NCBI GenBank assembly: GCA_965261725.1
Contig: CBDHDU010000008.1
Span: forward strand, 1 to 64,000
From: CANDOC01 sp965261725
Lineage (GTDB): Bacteria; Pseudomonadota; Gammaproteobacteria; Pseudomonadales; Endozoicomonadaceae
DNA length: 64,000 nt
Direction: 5' to 3'
In this document: positions 33,097 to 42,781 of the stretch, piece after piece
Layout: the number at the start of each line of letters is the position of its first letter
Numbering within the stretch: position 1 is the first letter of the stretch
Translations under genes and position numbers: made by a program
Notes under the pieces: generated by a model
Told to the model about the DNA's origin: nothing
Databases searched by the model: none
Seen by the model: only the letters and a program-made list of their open reading frames with translations

Positions 33097-35140
33097 TCAG
33101 CAAAATCTATGGGTAGTTTCTGGTTCAGGCAGCTTGCCAAGCGCATGATATAAAGCAATTTCTGCACATTTATAGGTTCTGAATCCATACGATTTTCTCG
33201 TAGTGAGTTTTATCCTGGTATTCAGCCCTTCAACAATTCCGCTGGAAAATGCCTTTTTTGCCCTGAACCAGTTCAGGATAAGCGGCTTATGTCGCCGAAC
33301 AGTTTTAGCCACTTTCTTCATTGGCTCTATCTTTGATCGCATGACTCTTGTACACCACCGATCCAGATACTTTCCTGCCCAGTGTGGTGAGATGGGTGAG
33401 TAGACCGGCGGAACTTCCCCGCCAGCCCCTCTTAGAACGGTACGTGAACCTCTCGATTCATACCGCTCCCATCAGGTAAACGCCTATCACAATTCTGAGA
33501 CATTTTCTGACCTGTACTTTTTCCAGCCAGTGACAAACAGATTTGCCTCCATGTGACAACCGCCCTGCCCGTTGAGCAATGTCATCCTGTCCCTCCGGTT
33601 GCTGACTACGTCCCTTTATAGGCATCCAGACAAGATCCTTTGGGACAGTTGCATTCCACAACGAGCCACCTAACGCAGCCCCTTCGCTCCCCCCCTATTA
33701 CAGGAGCTTCAACACTACTACGAGCTACTCCGCCCCTGTGCGCAGTATCGGTACTCAGTCTCTTGTGGTGGTCGCCACTTGAGAGTCTCCCTTAACACCT
33801 GCACGACAGGTTCCCGCAGTTCCATGAAAGAGCCCAGTACAGAGTCATGCCTTCTCAACGCCGGACACCGCCTGCACAGCATTCGAAATTCACTTGCAGA
33901 CTTATCCCTGAGGAGGACTAAGCCTCAGGTTTTGATGCCGAAAAAGTTCCTTACGACGCTTCAACAAAGATTCGGGTTTACTCATCTCTCTGTACCATAC
34001 CTGACGAATTTACTTTCGCCTTTTCCTCAACGCTCACTACCACCGCTCTTAACGACAGCAGCTTGAGGTGGTTTGAAACCTGCTTTCGACAGCCGATTTC
34101 GGCGGGTCTACCGCCATCTCTTCCATAGCTTCCACATCTTCAGAAAGTAATCCTTTTACTTCCCTTGTATGTGCTACGGCACACTAGTCCCAGAAAACCT
34201 GGAACTCTTTTCTGAGCAGGTAACCCCTGACACTTTTCAGGTTGTACCGGAGCACTGTGTTTAGCTTGATCTCTTCTTTCTCGGTCAGGTTCTCTTTTCT
34301 CTTGAGTAGGCACCAGCGAGTTTTTTTCAGAACAGGTTCATATCCGGCTGCCTGAAGCTGTTTGTGTTCTGAGGCTCTGACTTCATCAATGGCCTTGTTC
34401 AACATGGCAACAATATGAAAACGATCCAGAATATGCAGCGCCTGGCTGGCATACTCCGCAATCGCTTTCACGTAGGGCTGCCACATGTCAGAGCAGACAT
34501 ATTCCAACTGCTGGCTTCTCTGTGCACCAAAGAATGAGAAGAAACGGCGAATGGTGGCTTCGGTTCGCTCCTGTCCAACCCACAACAGCCGTGTGTAATC
34601 ACGGTCGATCTGGTAAACCACAGTCAGGTATTTATGACCTGTTTGATACGCCACCTCATCTACACCAATGGCCTTGATATTGTCGAGAGGGCGATGTGCT
34701 TTGCCCCATTCAACCACATACTCAACAGCATGAAAGACCTTCTCCCATGAGGTATTGAAAATGCAGGCAACCTCTTTCCACGAGAGCTTTCGGGCCCAGC
34801 TTGCCAAAAACTGCATGTAGACTTTGGTAAGTTCTTTCTTGCCATCCGCCCATGGAACCTGTTCAACCTTTACACCACATGTCTTGCATTCAACCCGACG
34901 CATTCTGTAGAGCAGAAAAACCCTGATGCCCCAGAGGGGAACGAATTCGAAGCGACGCTCAGTAAGGCGGTCATAGCCCGGAGCAGCTTTTTTGCATCCT
35001 GAGCAGATAGCATGACTGTTCTTCCGTGGAGCCACAGTCACATTGAATACTTCAGAGCCCTGATAGAAGCCGAGTTTTACATCCTGATAAACAAAAGACT
35101 TGAGTTTATGAACTTTATTGAGGATAGTTTTAATCAGCAT
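33097..35140 (-). CDS. ISL3-family transposase interrupted by a group II intron
   Basis: N-terminal exon 35140-34185: 317 residues with the zinc-ribbon CSGCKKAAPGYDR...CKTCGVKVEQVPW, helix-turn-helix (SWKEVACIFNTSWEKVFHAV) and the first acids IGVDEVAYQTGHKYLTVVYQ and YVCSDMWQPYVKAI of ISL3 enzymes. It hits a TAG made at the intron junction. C-terminal exon 33400-33097: HWAGKYLDRWCTRVM, IVEGLNTRIKLTTRKSYGFRTYKCAEIALYH (with the catalytic Glu), ending THRFC. Removing 33401-34184 joins GAC-TA to C-TCA in frame, restoring a transposase of about 419 residues. Activity depends on splicing. Confidence 0.85.
33401..34184 (-). other. ORF-less group II intron inside the ISL3 transposase
   Basis: On the minus strand the 5' end reads GTGTGCC (34184 downwards), the group II start consensus, and near the 3' end a 34-nt domain V hairpin is seen (GAGCGGTATGAATCG / GGTTCACGTACCGTTC) followed by a domain VI-like stem and a 3' end at 33401. 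The 784-bp body contains no reverse-transcriptase frame and only short chance ORFs. It would need a maturase in trans. It is a different lineage from the intron at 52214. Confidence 0.8.
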
Positions 35141-35240
35141 CAGTGCTGCCTTTTGTTGTTTTTTTGTCCATCAACAAAAAGCTATCAAAAGTCAGGCACT
35201 GGTGTTTCTATCCTCAAATCTTGTTCGCTTTTACCCACAG

Positions 35241-35400
35241 TTATCCCTGAAGAGCCGATATTTTACGGTTGTAGTCATCATCACTGAGTTCAAAGCCGTG
35301 ACGCTTGAGAAAAAGCTGCCAGGCTTCCCGATGATAGTTATTGTTGTCAATAATAACCCCGTCCATATCAAACAGAACAGTTTTGAAGTTTTCAGGCATC
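35241..35400 (-). pseudogene. HAD-superfamily phosphatase, N-terminal fragment
   Basis: 52 residues from ATG 35400: FKTVLFDMDGVIIDNNNYHREAW is the HAD motif I with the nucleophile and acid aspartates, in the beta-phosphoglucomutase-like style. The frame ends at 35241 where the ISL3 element begins, so the rest of the gene was cut off by that insertion. Inactive. Confidence 0.75.
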
Positions 35401-35513
35401 AGGACCAGTCATATCAAAGGCAAACGGGGAGACTCCAAGTGTAGCCAGAACGTGTACAAAGGTCTTCCAGCGTTTTTACGTTAGCATTACTGGCTTCACT
35501 CAGGTATCAATAG

Positions 35514-36407
35514 CTATTTCAGGTTTACTGGCACTAAATTCAGCTTGGCAATAGAATCTTGCACATCATCCGGCCATACCCACAAACGATAAGGTTCGGG
35601 GATGTACATGTACTCTTCCGGACCAAATAATTGCCGGGTTCTCATATCCGCACAGTACCTTGATCGCCAGCCAGTTCTCTGCGAATCACGTACCGAGCCA
35701 CCATCCACAATTTTTTTAGTGACTTTGTATAACTTTTCACACATGCGATATTCGTAACCTGGCATCGACAGAGGATCCTGATACTGTCCCTTCCTTTTAT
35801 CAATTGCTTCAACAGATACTTCAATAAATAAAGGTAAATCCGATTCACCAGGAATAGTCGGATAAAGAATAAAGGGAGCAGCCCAACCACTTTCCAGCAT
35901 ATTCAGGTTGAAGGTTGCTCTTTCCCGCCGGGACATAGACGCACGTTCTTTATAATTATATGAAGGTGCAACGTAAGCCAGTAAGCGGCCATAGCTATCA
36001 AACGGCTGCTCAGGGCTCCGAATAAAAAGCTTTCGTTTATAACCATTCGGCTTTGTTAATCGTTGTTCAACAAGCTTTTTATGGTGGGTACTGGCAGCCT
36101 TGCCCTGCAAATATTGCAAAGTGCCAGCATCAGTACTTTCCAGTTTAGGCAAAATATATTCAGCAAATGCCTGACTTACAGGTGCTTTACCATTCTTTAT
36201 CCATTCCGCCAGCACTTTAAATTTTAAATCAACTTTACGCGCCCCCTTTTCTGAGTTGGCTGTTACTTCCGGTGTATCGATAGATAGCATCCGAATGGGC
36301 ATTCGAATATTCGGTGTATCGCCATCTGATATATCGGTTAACGAACGATAGCCTAACGAAGGTAAGTTGACGCCTGCAGGCGACCACAATATCTGAGTAT
36401 CAACCAT
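35514..36407 (-). CDS. Staphylococcal-nuclease-like (SNase) domain protein
   Basis: 297 residues, ATG 36407. The thermonuclease signature is present: DGDT (about 29-32), RMLSIDTPEV with the catalytic Arg and Glu, YGRLLAYV with the second Arg, and LNMLESGWAAP. SNase enzymes cut DNA or RNA using calcium. No signal peptide is seen, unlike secreted thermonucleases, so it may act in the cytoplasm or be exported another way. It is longer than a bare SNase domain; the C-terminal 90 residues are of unknown type. It is a single gene, with the HAD fragment downstream. Confidence 0.8.
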   Translation of the reverse strand: MVDTQILWSPAGVNLPSLGYRSLTDISDGDTPNIRMPIRMLSIDTPEVTANSEKGARKVDLKFKVLAEWIKNGKAPVSQAFAEYILPKLESTDAGTLQYLQGKAASTHHKKLVEQRLTKPNGYKRKLFIRSPEQPFDSYGRLLAYVAPSYNYKERASMSRRERATFNLNMLESGWAAPFILYPTIPGESDLPLFIEVSVEAIDKRKGQYQDPLSMPGYEYRMCEKLYKVTKKIVDGGSVRDSQRTGWRSRYCADMRTRQLFGPEEYMYIPEPYRLWVWPDDVQDSIAKLNLVPVNLK

Positions 36408-36640
36408 TTTTATTACCCCTGACAGTTATGAGCTTTAGCCCGGTGTTGATTATGTGCACCAGACATCACTACAAGCGGCACAGGTATTTTCTTTCAATTT
36501 ACTTATGTCCCCCCTGAACTGGAACCCCTCAGAAAAGGCCTATGACGAAATTTACGCAAATTGTGATCGGCATGCCGGGAATATTTCTGTCCGACCGTAT
36601 TTATAGTTTGGTGAAAGAATGATGATTAACTAAAAAAAGA

Positions 36641-36670
36641 AAAGGCCGGACACTGTCCAGCCTTTTCTTT
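36641..36670 (-). terminator. Rho-independent terminator of the AbgT-type transporter gene
   Basis: AAAAGGCCGGACA-CTG-TGTCC-like stem closing with GCCTTTTCTTTT on one side and AAAGAAAAGG on the other, 37 bp after the transporter stop; U-tracts form in both directions. The rest of 36408-36640 shows no gene. Confidence 0.8.
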
Positions 36671-36706
36671 TGCGCTTTTTATAAAATCAGTTTTTACAAG
36701 CCGATC

Positions 36707-38272
36707 TTACATCGCCGGGTAAATGTAAGACGCCTGAATACCCAGGGGCAGACCCAGAGCCCAATAAATCAGCAGGAATATGGTCCAGCCAATCAGCATG
36801 GAGATAGAGTAAGGCATCATCATGGAAGCCAGAGAACCTACACCAGTGCTCTTGATGTAACGCTGGGAATAAACAACCACCAGCGGGAAGTAAACCATCA
36901 GCGGAGAGATGATGTTGGATACGGAATCACCCACACGGTACGCCGCCTGAGAAAGTTCCGGAGAAATGCCTACAGCCATCAGCATCGGTACCAGAACCGG
37001 ACCAATCAGTGCCCACTTGGCAGAAGCAGAACCCACAACCAGGTTGACGGCAGCAGTCAGCAGAATCATACCAACGACAGTTACCTGACCCGGCAAGTTC
37101 AGTGCCTGCAGTACTTCAGCGCCGGACAGTGCCAGTACAGTACCCAGATTGGACTGGGCGAACGCCCACAGGAACTGCGCACAGAAGAAGGACATTACCA
37201 GGTAAGAACCCATGGTCTGCATGGTTTCGTTCATGGCAACAACAATGTCTTTGGAGGTTTTGAAAGTACCGGAAACCTTACCGTAAACAATGCCTGGAAT
37301 AATAAACAGGATGAAGATCAACGGTACGATAGACTGCATGATCGGCGCGGAGAATGCGGTGATCTCACCTTCCGGAGAACGCAGCGGAGAGGTTTCCGGA
37401 TACACGGCAGCGATCAGCAGACCAATACCGGCCAGCATGGCGAAACCACCAGCAGAGAACGCCTTGCTTTCTTTAGCAGTGAAAGAACCCATGTCTTCCG
37501 CCTGCTCGATATCGTCGTCCAGTTGCTTGGTGGCATTCAGGCGTGGCTCGATAATTTTATCAGTCACATACCAGCCAATGGCGATAACGATCACACTGGA
37601 AGCACCGGTGAAGAAAATGTTCGCCAACGGGTTCATCTGGTAACCGGCATCCAGAATCTGCGCCGCAGACTGGGTGAAGCCCTGCAGCAGCGGGTCAATA
37701 CCGGAAGGAATAAAGTTCGCGGAGAAACCACCGGATACACCGGCAAATGCCGCTGCAATACCCGCCAGCGGATGACGACCCGCTGCGTGGAAAATAATAC
37801 CGCCCAGTGGAATAACCAGTACATAACCAGCGTCAGCAGCCGTGTGGCTGACAATTGCAACCAGAATCAGCATCGGGGTCAGCAGTCTGGCTGGGGTCAC
37901 CTGTAGCATCTTCTTCAGACCGGTGTTAATGAAGCCGGATTTCTCGGCAACACCGACACCCAGCATGGCAACCAGCACAATGCCCATGGGTGCAAAACCA
38001 GCAAAGGTTTTCACCATACTGGACAGAAACTTCGCCAGTGCGGCGCCAGTCAACAGGTTATTAACGGCAACGTCAGCACCGGTCGCCGGATGCACCATGC
38101 CCAGATCCATCTGCGAGAATACCGCAGACAGGCCCCAGACAATCAGCAATGCGTAGAAGAACAGCAGTGTAGGATCCGGCAGTTTGTTACCGGCTTTTTC
38201 GATACCGTTCAGGAAGCGATCCATAAATTTGGATTGTTCCTGACCGGCTGGGTATACCTGGGTGGTATCCAT
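36707..38272 (-). CDS. AbgT-family transporter
   Basis: 521 residues, highly hydrophobic with about eleven or more membrane segments. It begins FLNGIEKAGNKLPDPTLLFF, a hallmark of AbgT/MtrF proteins, and contains IVSHTAADAGYVLVIPLG and GSASAKWALIGPVLVPM, the two re-entrant signature regions. The family imports p-aminobenzoyl-glutamate in E. coli and exports sulfonamides and folate metabolites in MtrF and YdaH, driven by the proton or sodium gradient. It sits in the inner membrane. No partner abgA/abgB peptidase genes are nearby, so drug or metabolite export is as likely as uptake. Own terminator at 36641. Confidence 0.92.
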   Translation of the reverse strand: MDTTQVYPAGQEQSKFMDRFLNGIEKAGNKLPDPTLLFFYALLIVWGLSAVFSQMDLGMVHPATGADVAVNNLLTGAALAKFLSSMVKTFAGFAPMGIVLVAMLGVGVAEKSGFINTGLKKMLQVTPARLLTPMLILVAIVSHTAADAGYVLVIPLGGIIFHAAGRHPLAGIAAAFAGVSGGFSANFIPSGIDPLLQGFTQSAAQILDAGYQMNPLANIFFTGASSVIVIAIGWYVTDKIIEPRLNATKQLDDDIEQAEDMGSFTAKESKAFSAGGFAMLAGIGLLIAAVYPETSPLRSPEGEITAFSAPIMQSIVPLIFILFIIPGIVYGKVSGTFKTSKDIVVAMNETMQTMGSYLVMSFFCAQFLWAFAQSNLGTVLALSGAEVLQALNLPGQVTVVGMILLTAAVNLVVGSASAKWALIGPVLVPMLMAVGISPELSQAAYRVGDSVSNIISPLMVYFPLVVVYSQRYIKSTGVGSLASMMMPYSISMLIGWTIFLLIYWALGLPLGIQASYIYPAM

Positions 38273-38424
38273 GGGGCCTCAGTCAGTTATTGGTTTATAA
38301 CGACTGAGCACTGTAAAAAAGTGTGACAAAATATAAGTTGAGGCAGGTCAACAGCTGGAAGGATCTCGTTACTTTTCTGTAACTTTACCGAAAATAACTG
38401 ACAGAAGTCTGTTTTTGTGCCTCG

Positions 38425-38564
38425 TCAGTAAAATCTGTGGGTCAATTCGGGTTCGGGTAGCTTCCCAAGAGCATGATATAAAGCGATTTCTGCACATCTG
38501 TAGGTTCTGAAGCCGTATGATTTTCTCGTAGTGAGTTTTATTTTGGTATTCAGCCCCTCCACAA
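38425..38564 (-). pseudogene. ISL3-family transposase, C-terminal fragment
   Basis: VEGLNTKIKLTTRKSYGFRTYRCAEIALYH and the ending LGKLPEPELTHRFY match the end of the ISL3 transposase at 33097 almost residue for residue. It is cut at 38564 by the IS3-family element. Confidence 0.88.
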
Positions 38565-38630
38565 TGAAGTGGTCTAATGACTCCGGACACCTCGTTAAGC
38601 ACAATAGCGCAATCAGTAACGAGGTTAAAA

Positions 38631-38930
38631 ATGGCAAAGCGAAAAAATTATTCTCAGGAGTACAAACTCAAAGCAGTGGGATTGGTCGTAGAACAGGGTC
38701 AGTCTCCCGCTGCAGTCGCCAGAAGTTTAGGACTCAGCTCAGGAAATCTGCGGCGCTGGGTCAGACAACATCAGGAGCAGGAAGCGCTGGCCTTTCCCGG
38801 TAAAGGGAACCAGGCATTAACACCCGAGCAACAAAAAATCAAAGCACTTGAAGCTGAAAACCGGCAGCTCAGGATGGAACAAGAAATCTTAAAAAAAGCC
38901 ATGGCCTTCTTTGCAAAAGACCAGCTGTAA
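38631..38930 (+). CDS. IS3-family OrfA
   Basis: 99 residues from ATG 38631 (MAKRKNYSQEYKLKAVGLV). HTH of the transposase_8 type (AAVARSLGLSSGNLRRWVRQH) and a leucine-zipper-like C-terminus (IKALEAENRQLRMEQEIL). It binds the element ends and, by -1 slippage at the A7G run near 38890, forms the OrfAB fusion. Confidence 0.9.
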   Translation: MAKRKNYSQEYKLKAVGLVVEQGQSPAAVARSLGLSSGNLRRWVRQHQEQEALAFPGKGNQALTPEQQKIKALEAENRQLRMEQEILKKAMAFFAKDQL

Positions 38931-39820
38931 GATTTGCCTTTATACAGCAGGAAAGGAAGGCCTACCCCGTAGCCGCGCTCTGCAAAGCACTGAAAGTCAG
39001 CCGCAGCGGCTTCTATGAATGGGATAAAGGTCAGGCAACAAAAAAGCAAATTGACTCTGAGGCGTTCCGTATGGAAGTTGATGCCAGAGAAATTTTTGCT
39101 CAGTCAGATGATTCCTATGGAAGTCGTCGCATGGCAAAAGCGCTGCGAAAAAAAGGTTATTGTGTGGGGCGCTATCAGGCAAGAAGCTTGATGCAAAGGT
39201 TTGGCCTGAAAGTTCGGTCATCACGAAAGTTCAAGGTGACGACTAACAGCAAGCACAAGCTACCTGTTGCTCCCAACCTGCTGAACCGGGAATTTATGGT
39301 ACCGAAGCCGGATAGGGTTTATGTCGCAGATATCACATACCTGTGGACCCGTGAAGGCTGGATCTATCTGGCTGCCGTCGTAGACTTGTTCTCCCGGAAA
39401 GTTGTTGGGTGGTCTCTTAGCAGCCGCATGACAACAAACCTGCCATTAGAAGCCCTGAGAATGGCTTACTGGGGCAGAAAGCCTGAAAAGGGCGTGATGC
39501 ATCATTCTGATCGTGGTAGTCAATATGCATCTCAGGATTACCAGGAGCATCTCATGGAATATGGCATGATTTGCAGTATGAGTCGTAAGGGGAACTGCTA
39601 GGATAACCCGGTTATGGAACGTTTCTTTGGCAGCCTGAAGAGGGAGAGGACAGATCACTACATTTACGACACCCGGGCAGACGTTGAAGCGCATGTTGTT
39701 GCTTATATTTTGTTCTACAACAACGACAGGTTGCATTCATATCTCGACTATATGAGTCCAGTAGATTTCGAGCAACAGGAATTGAAAAAACGGCTTAACT
39801 TGGTGTCCTTTTTTACTTGA
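38900..39820 (+). pseudogene. IS3-family OrfB with an in-frame stop
   Basis: Integrase core: YVADITYLWTREGWIYLAAVVDLFSRKVVGW (DDE first Asp), MHHSDRGSQYAS (second Asp) and NPVMERFFGSLKRE (Glu). The frame is interrupted by TAG at 39599-39601 in SRKGNC-stop-DNPVMER, where family members have Trp, so a single TGG-to-TAG change separates the catalytic Glu from the rest. Inactive unless suppressed. Confidence 0.9.
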
Positions 39821-40018
39821 CCACTACACACGACAGTTGACCAGTCCTTCCAATCATTTTACAAAGTTGCACTTATGAGTTGAATTCACGCTTAATTACG
39901 ATCAATTGCTCATCATCAACAGGTTTCTATAATCTAACTGCCCCGCCTCTGCCGGGGCAGTTAACCCAAAGGGATCTGAGGCTTTTATCAATTCAGCCGT
40001 TCAGAGTAATACTCACCG

Positions 40019-42409
40019 TTATTTTTTATCGAAATAACCTTTTATCAATGTTCTTAGCGTGCTATGAAAAAAGGGGTCATTTGCAAAAACCTCCAGAATT
40101 TTGAGAAAATCTCCTGAGTTCAAATTAACTTTGTCACCCAGAGCTGAGATCAATTTTGCGGCTCTTAATGCTGGAGTTGCGTATTCGTTCATTGCACTCT
40201 GGTTTTCCTCAAAGCTAATCAAATCACATGAAAACATCTGACCTGCAACAGTGATTAAGTTATTTTGAATGGCTAATCTCATTGTTTCAGCACATACCCT
40301 CATTACTTGGCTTTCTGGAGAGAACTTTCCATTTTGAGATGGCGTATAGACATCTCTGAATTGTTGCATCATTATAAAACCATTTTCGTTCACTACATCC
40401 TCATACCCTCTTGTTTCAACCTTCGGAGTTAATGCTGCTTTAGATTGTTCGCTTAAACAAGCTCCGCTCTTTATTTCTTCAGCGGCCTGCCGATCACCTG
40501 TTGCTAGAAACGCCTTATACAGAACTTTCCACGTAGCCCTGGAACCGTTAGAGCTTATCCACTTATCGATAAGCGCGAGTCGCTTACTCTGGGGGGTGGC
40601 TTCATTATTAGCCTCAAAAATATGAACCCGGCTCATATTCAGGCATCCTCCCAAAATGCTTGGCTCAAATATATAATTCAGCGCCACCGTAGTACATTCA
40701 GACCTAATTAAATTATTATTCATCCAGGCAGGGAGTTCCTCTGCTGCCGCAGAAGTATTGAGCGACAATGTTGCCATGGATTGAGACACTGCACCCGGCA
40801 CTGGCGAGTTGTGTTTAAAAGGCTGATCACTAGCTGTTAAAGCCGTATCTACAGACAACACGCTCATTGCTGCACCCGAAAGATGACCGTCAGTCGGTTT
40901 CTCAGCTCTTAGTTCGGATCTCAGCGCATTGATCAGCGAATAGGGGATAAAATCAAATTTACGCAAAACAACCTTTGCCAGTTCCTGCTGAGACGTCGGA
41001 TCCATTGTGCAAACAGTTGATTCAAATGCATCTCTTGCTTCCTGTTCTGCAACAGTGAGTGCAATGTTATCCAGTTCAGCTATGTCTGAAGGGTTAAAAG
41101 TTCCATCAAACTCATCATCCGGCTTTTGTGCAAATACAACCTCAAGCACTTCCAAGTGAGGATGGCCGAGTATATTCAGCGTTTCTACATTTAGAATCAG
41201 CTGCATTAGCCGCCCCCTATCAGCCGTCAAAGTATCGGCGCCAATATGGGTACCGGGGTTCTTCGCTACTATTCTTGAACGAAGATCAGCAGCAATGCGG
41301 TCCGGGTTTTCAAGATTGACTTGTCCATATTGACCTACAGCTCTTTTTAGTGCAGCTTCCGCTACATCTTCTGCCAGATCGAAGTCTTCCATCTCAAGCT
41401 GGATTTTAAGACTATCGCACAGGCTGTATAAATTCTTCCATGTCCGCATTTCATCCTTATTCCATTCTCCTGCAAGTTTCTGCACGGCTTTGCGATTCGG
41501 ATTGCGGGTTTTATTAAAATGATGGATGCGATCCTGCTGGATAAGATAAATAACGAAAAAACCCTGCTGCTGATCCAGCCCGGGCCACTTAGAGCAATGA
41601 CGGCAAAGCAAACTCTCAAGCGCCTTCAGTTGTAAAATATTCCGCTTATAAGGACTCTTCGCCTCTTTACCTTCGGCAAGCACATCAAGCAAATCATTAA
41701 GGGATATAGCGGTTGAAGCCTGAATCAAATCAAAAAGTGAAGCGATATTAACTGTAGCAAGCGCATACAAATACTTTTTCTGTAGTTTAAGATTTTGCAG
41801 GGTAGTGCCAAGCGCGCCACATCGGCTTAGTAATTCTTTGCTTGCCAGTGCCAGCTTTTGTGTATTGTGCGGCTTTGGTGGTTGTAGCGGATTGTCTGTC
41901 AAATAAGGGAGCAAGAGGGTTGGCATTTCATCCTCACTCGAACTGGAGTCAGAACTGGAGTCAGAACTGAAACCATTGCTTGCCTTTCTGGTGGTTAATG
42001 CCTTAAACTCAGCAATCACAGGCATTACGAATTTATGACCCGAATAGTGACTTGATTCAAGAAACTCAACCATTTTATTCCATAGTTTGCTATTTTCCGG
42101 TCTCATTAAATAACCTTTAATCCTGTCGCGCTTTACCGGGCATCCGTTTGCTTTATGTCTTAACTTAATGAATACCGCCGCCGCAATCTCCGCACTGTAT
42201 TCTTCGCTATTGATGCGAGTCATTATTCTATCATATTCACTGGAAGAGCCATCCATCTGCGCCACGATTTCAACTGCAATGCTATTAGCCTGCTCACTAA
42301 TAGCAAGAGACAAGGTTGAATTCATAAGAACAAAAAACAGAAATAGAAGCCTTAACGGTTTCAAAAAATAAACTGGTATGTACTTACAAGGTAGATTTAT
42401 CATTACCAA
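40019..42409 (-). CDS. Large secreted protein of unknown function
   Basis: 796 residues. Basic start and hydrophobic core (YFLKPLRLLFLFFVLMNSTLSLA) form a signal peptide. A serine/aspartate-rich stretch (GFSSDSSSDSSSSEDE, about 147-162) is followed by a long, mainly helical region without recognised motifs. It starts at ATG 42409, with a second possible start MINLPCK two codons later. The AT-rich region 42410-42780 upstream has no other gene. A stem CTGCCCCG/CGGGGCAG at 39938-39960 downstream may help end transcription. Possibly a surface or host-directed protein; unproven. Confidence 0.7.
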   Translation of the reverse strand: MVMINLPCKYIPVYFLKPLRLLFLFFVLMNSTLSLAISEQANSIAVEIVAQMDGSSSEYDRIMTRINSEEYSAEIAAAVFIKLRHKANGCPVKRDRIKGYLMRPENSKLWNKMVEFLESSHYSGHKFVMPVIAEFKALTTRKASNGFSSDSSSDSSSSEDEMPTLLLPYLTDNPLQPPKPHNTQKLALASKELLSRCGALGTTLQNLKLQKKYLYALATVNIASLFDLIQASTAISLNDLLDVLAEGKEAKSPYKRNILQLKALESLLCRHCSKWPGLDQQQGFFVIYLIQQDRIHHFNKTRNPNRKAVQKLAGEWNKDEMRTWKNLYSLCDSLKIQLEMEDFDLAEDVAEAALKRAVGQYGQVNLENPDRIAADLRSRIVAKNPGTHIGADTLTADRGRLMQLILNVETLNILGHPHLEVLEVVFAQKPDDEFDGTFNPSDIAELDNIALTVAEQEARDAFESTVCTMDPTSQQELAKVVLRKFDFIPYSLINALRSELRAEKPTDGHLSGAAMSVLSVDTALTASDQPFKHNSPVPGAVSQSMATLSLNTSAAAEELPAWMNNNLIRSECTTVALNYIFEPSILGGCLNMSRVHIFEANNEATPQSKRLALIDKWISSNGSRATWKVLYKAFLATGDRQAAEEIKSGACLSEQSKAALTPKVETRGYEDVVNENGFIMMQQFRDVYTPSQNGKFSPESQVMRVCAETMRLAIQNNLITVAGQMFSCDLISFEENQSAMNEYATPALRAAKLISALGDKVNLNSGDFLKILEVFANDPFFHSTLRTLIKGYFDKK

Positions 42410-42781
42410 CTCACTTGGAATTAATTGTTGTTCGGGATCTTTTCATACACGAAAAACAAAAATACTGAGCCAACCTCATCCAACAAACTACTTACATGTA
42501 AGCTCAGATATTTTAAGTCAAACTAATATACATCGATTTTTGTATCTTTTAAAAAATCTTAGCAGCATTATTTATGAATGCATAAAATGAATCGGTATAA
42601 ATTATGAATTTAAATATTTATTGATAACCAATCATCAGCAATTCCCGAACATTAAACGACAAACTAATTATACTTCGGAGTGGCCAATAGAATTAGTTGG
42701 AGACGAAGAAGCCTTCTCCACCGTCGCAGAGCAGTCAATTTCTCTACATATCAAACACTGAAACACAAGGCTACTCAGCCT

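Larger units (their letters stand above)
38565..39828 (+). mobile_element. IS3-family insertion sequence
   Basis: Ends TGAAGTGGTC...GGACACC (38565 on) and GGTGTCC...GACCACTACA (to 39828) are imperfect inverted repeats with the IS3-type TG...CA termini. Two overlapping genes orfA and orfB with an A7G slippage run between them (about 38890). No clean target duplication is visible. It interrupts an ISL3 remnant. Confidence 0.9.

Noticed and set aside
33458..33661. 67-residue ORF as a relic of an intron-encoded protein
   Set aside because: No reverse-transcriptase motif could be recognised; it is treated as chance.
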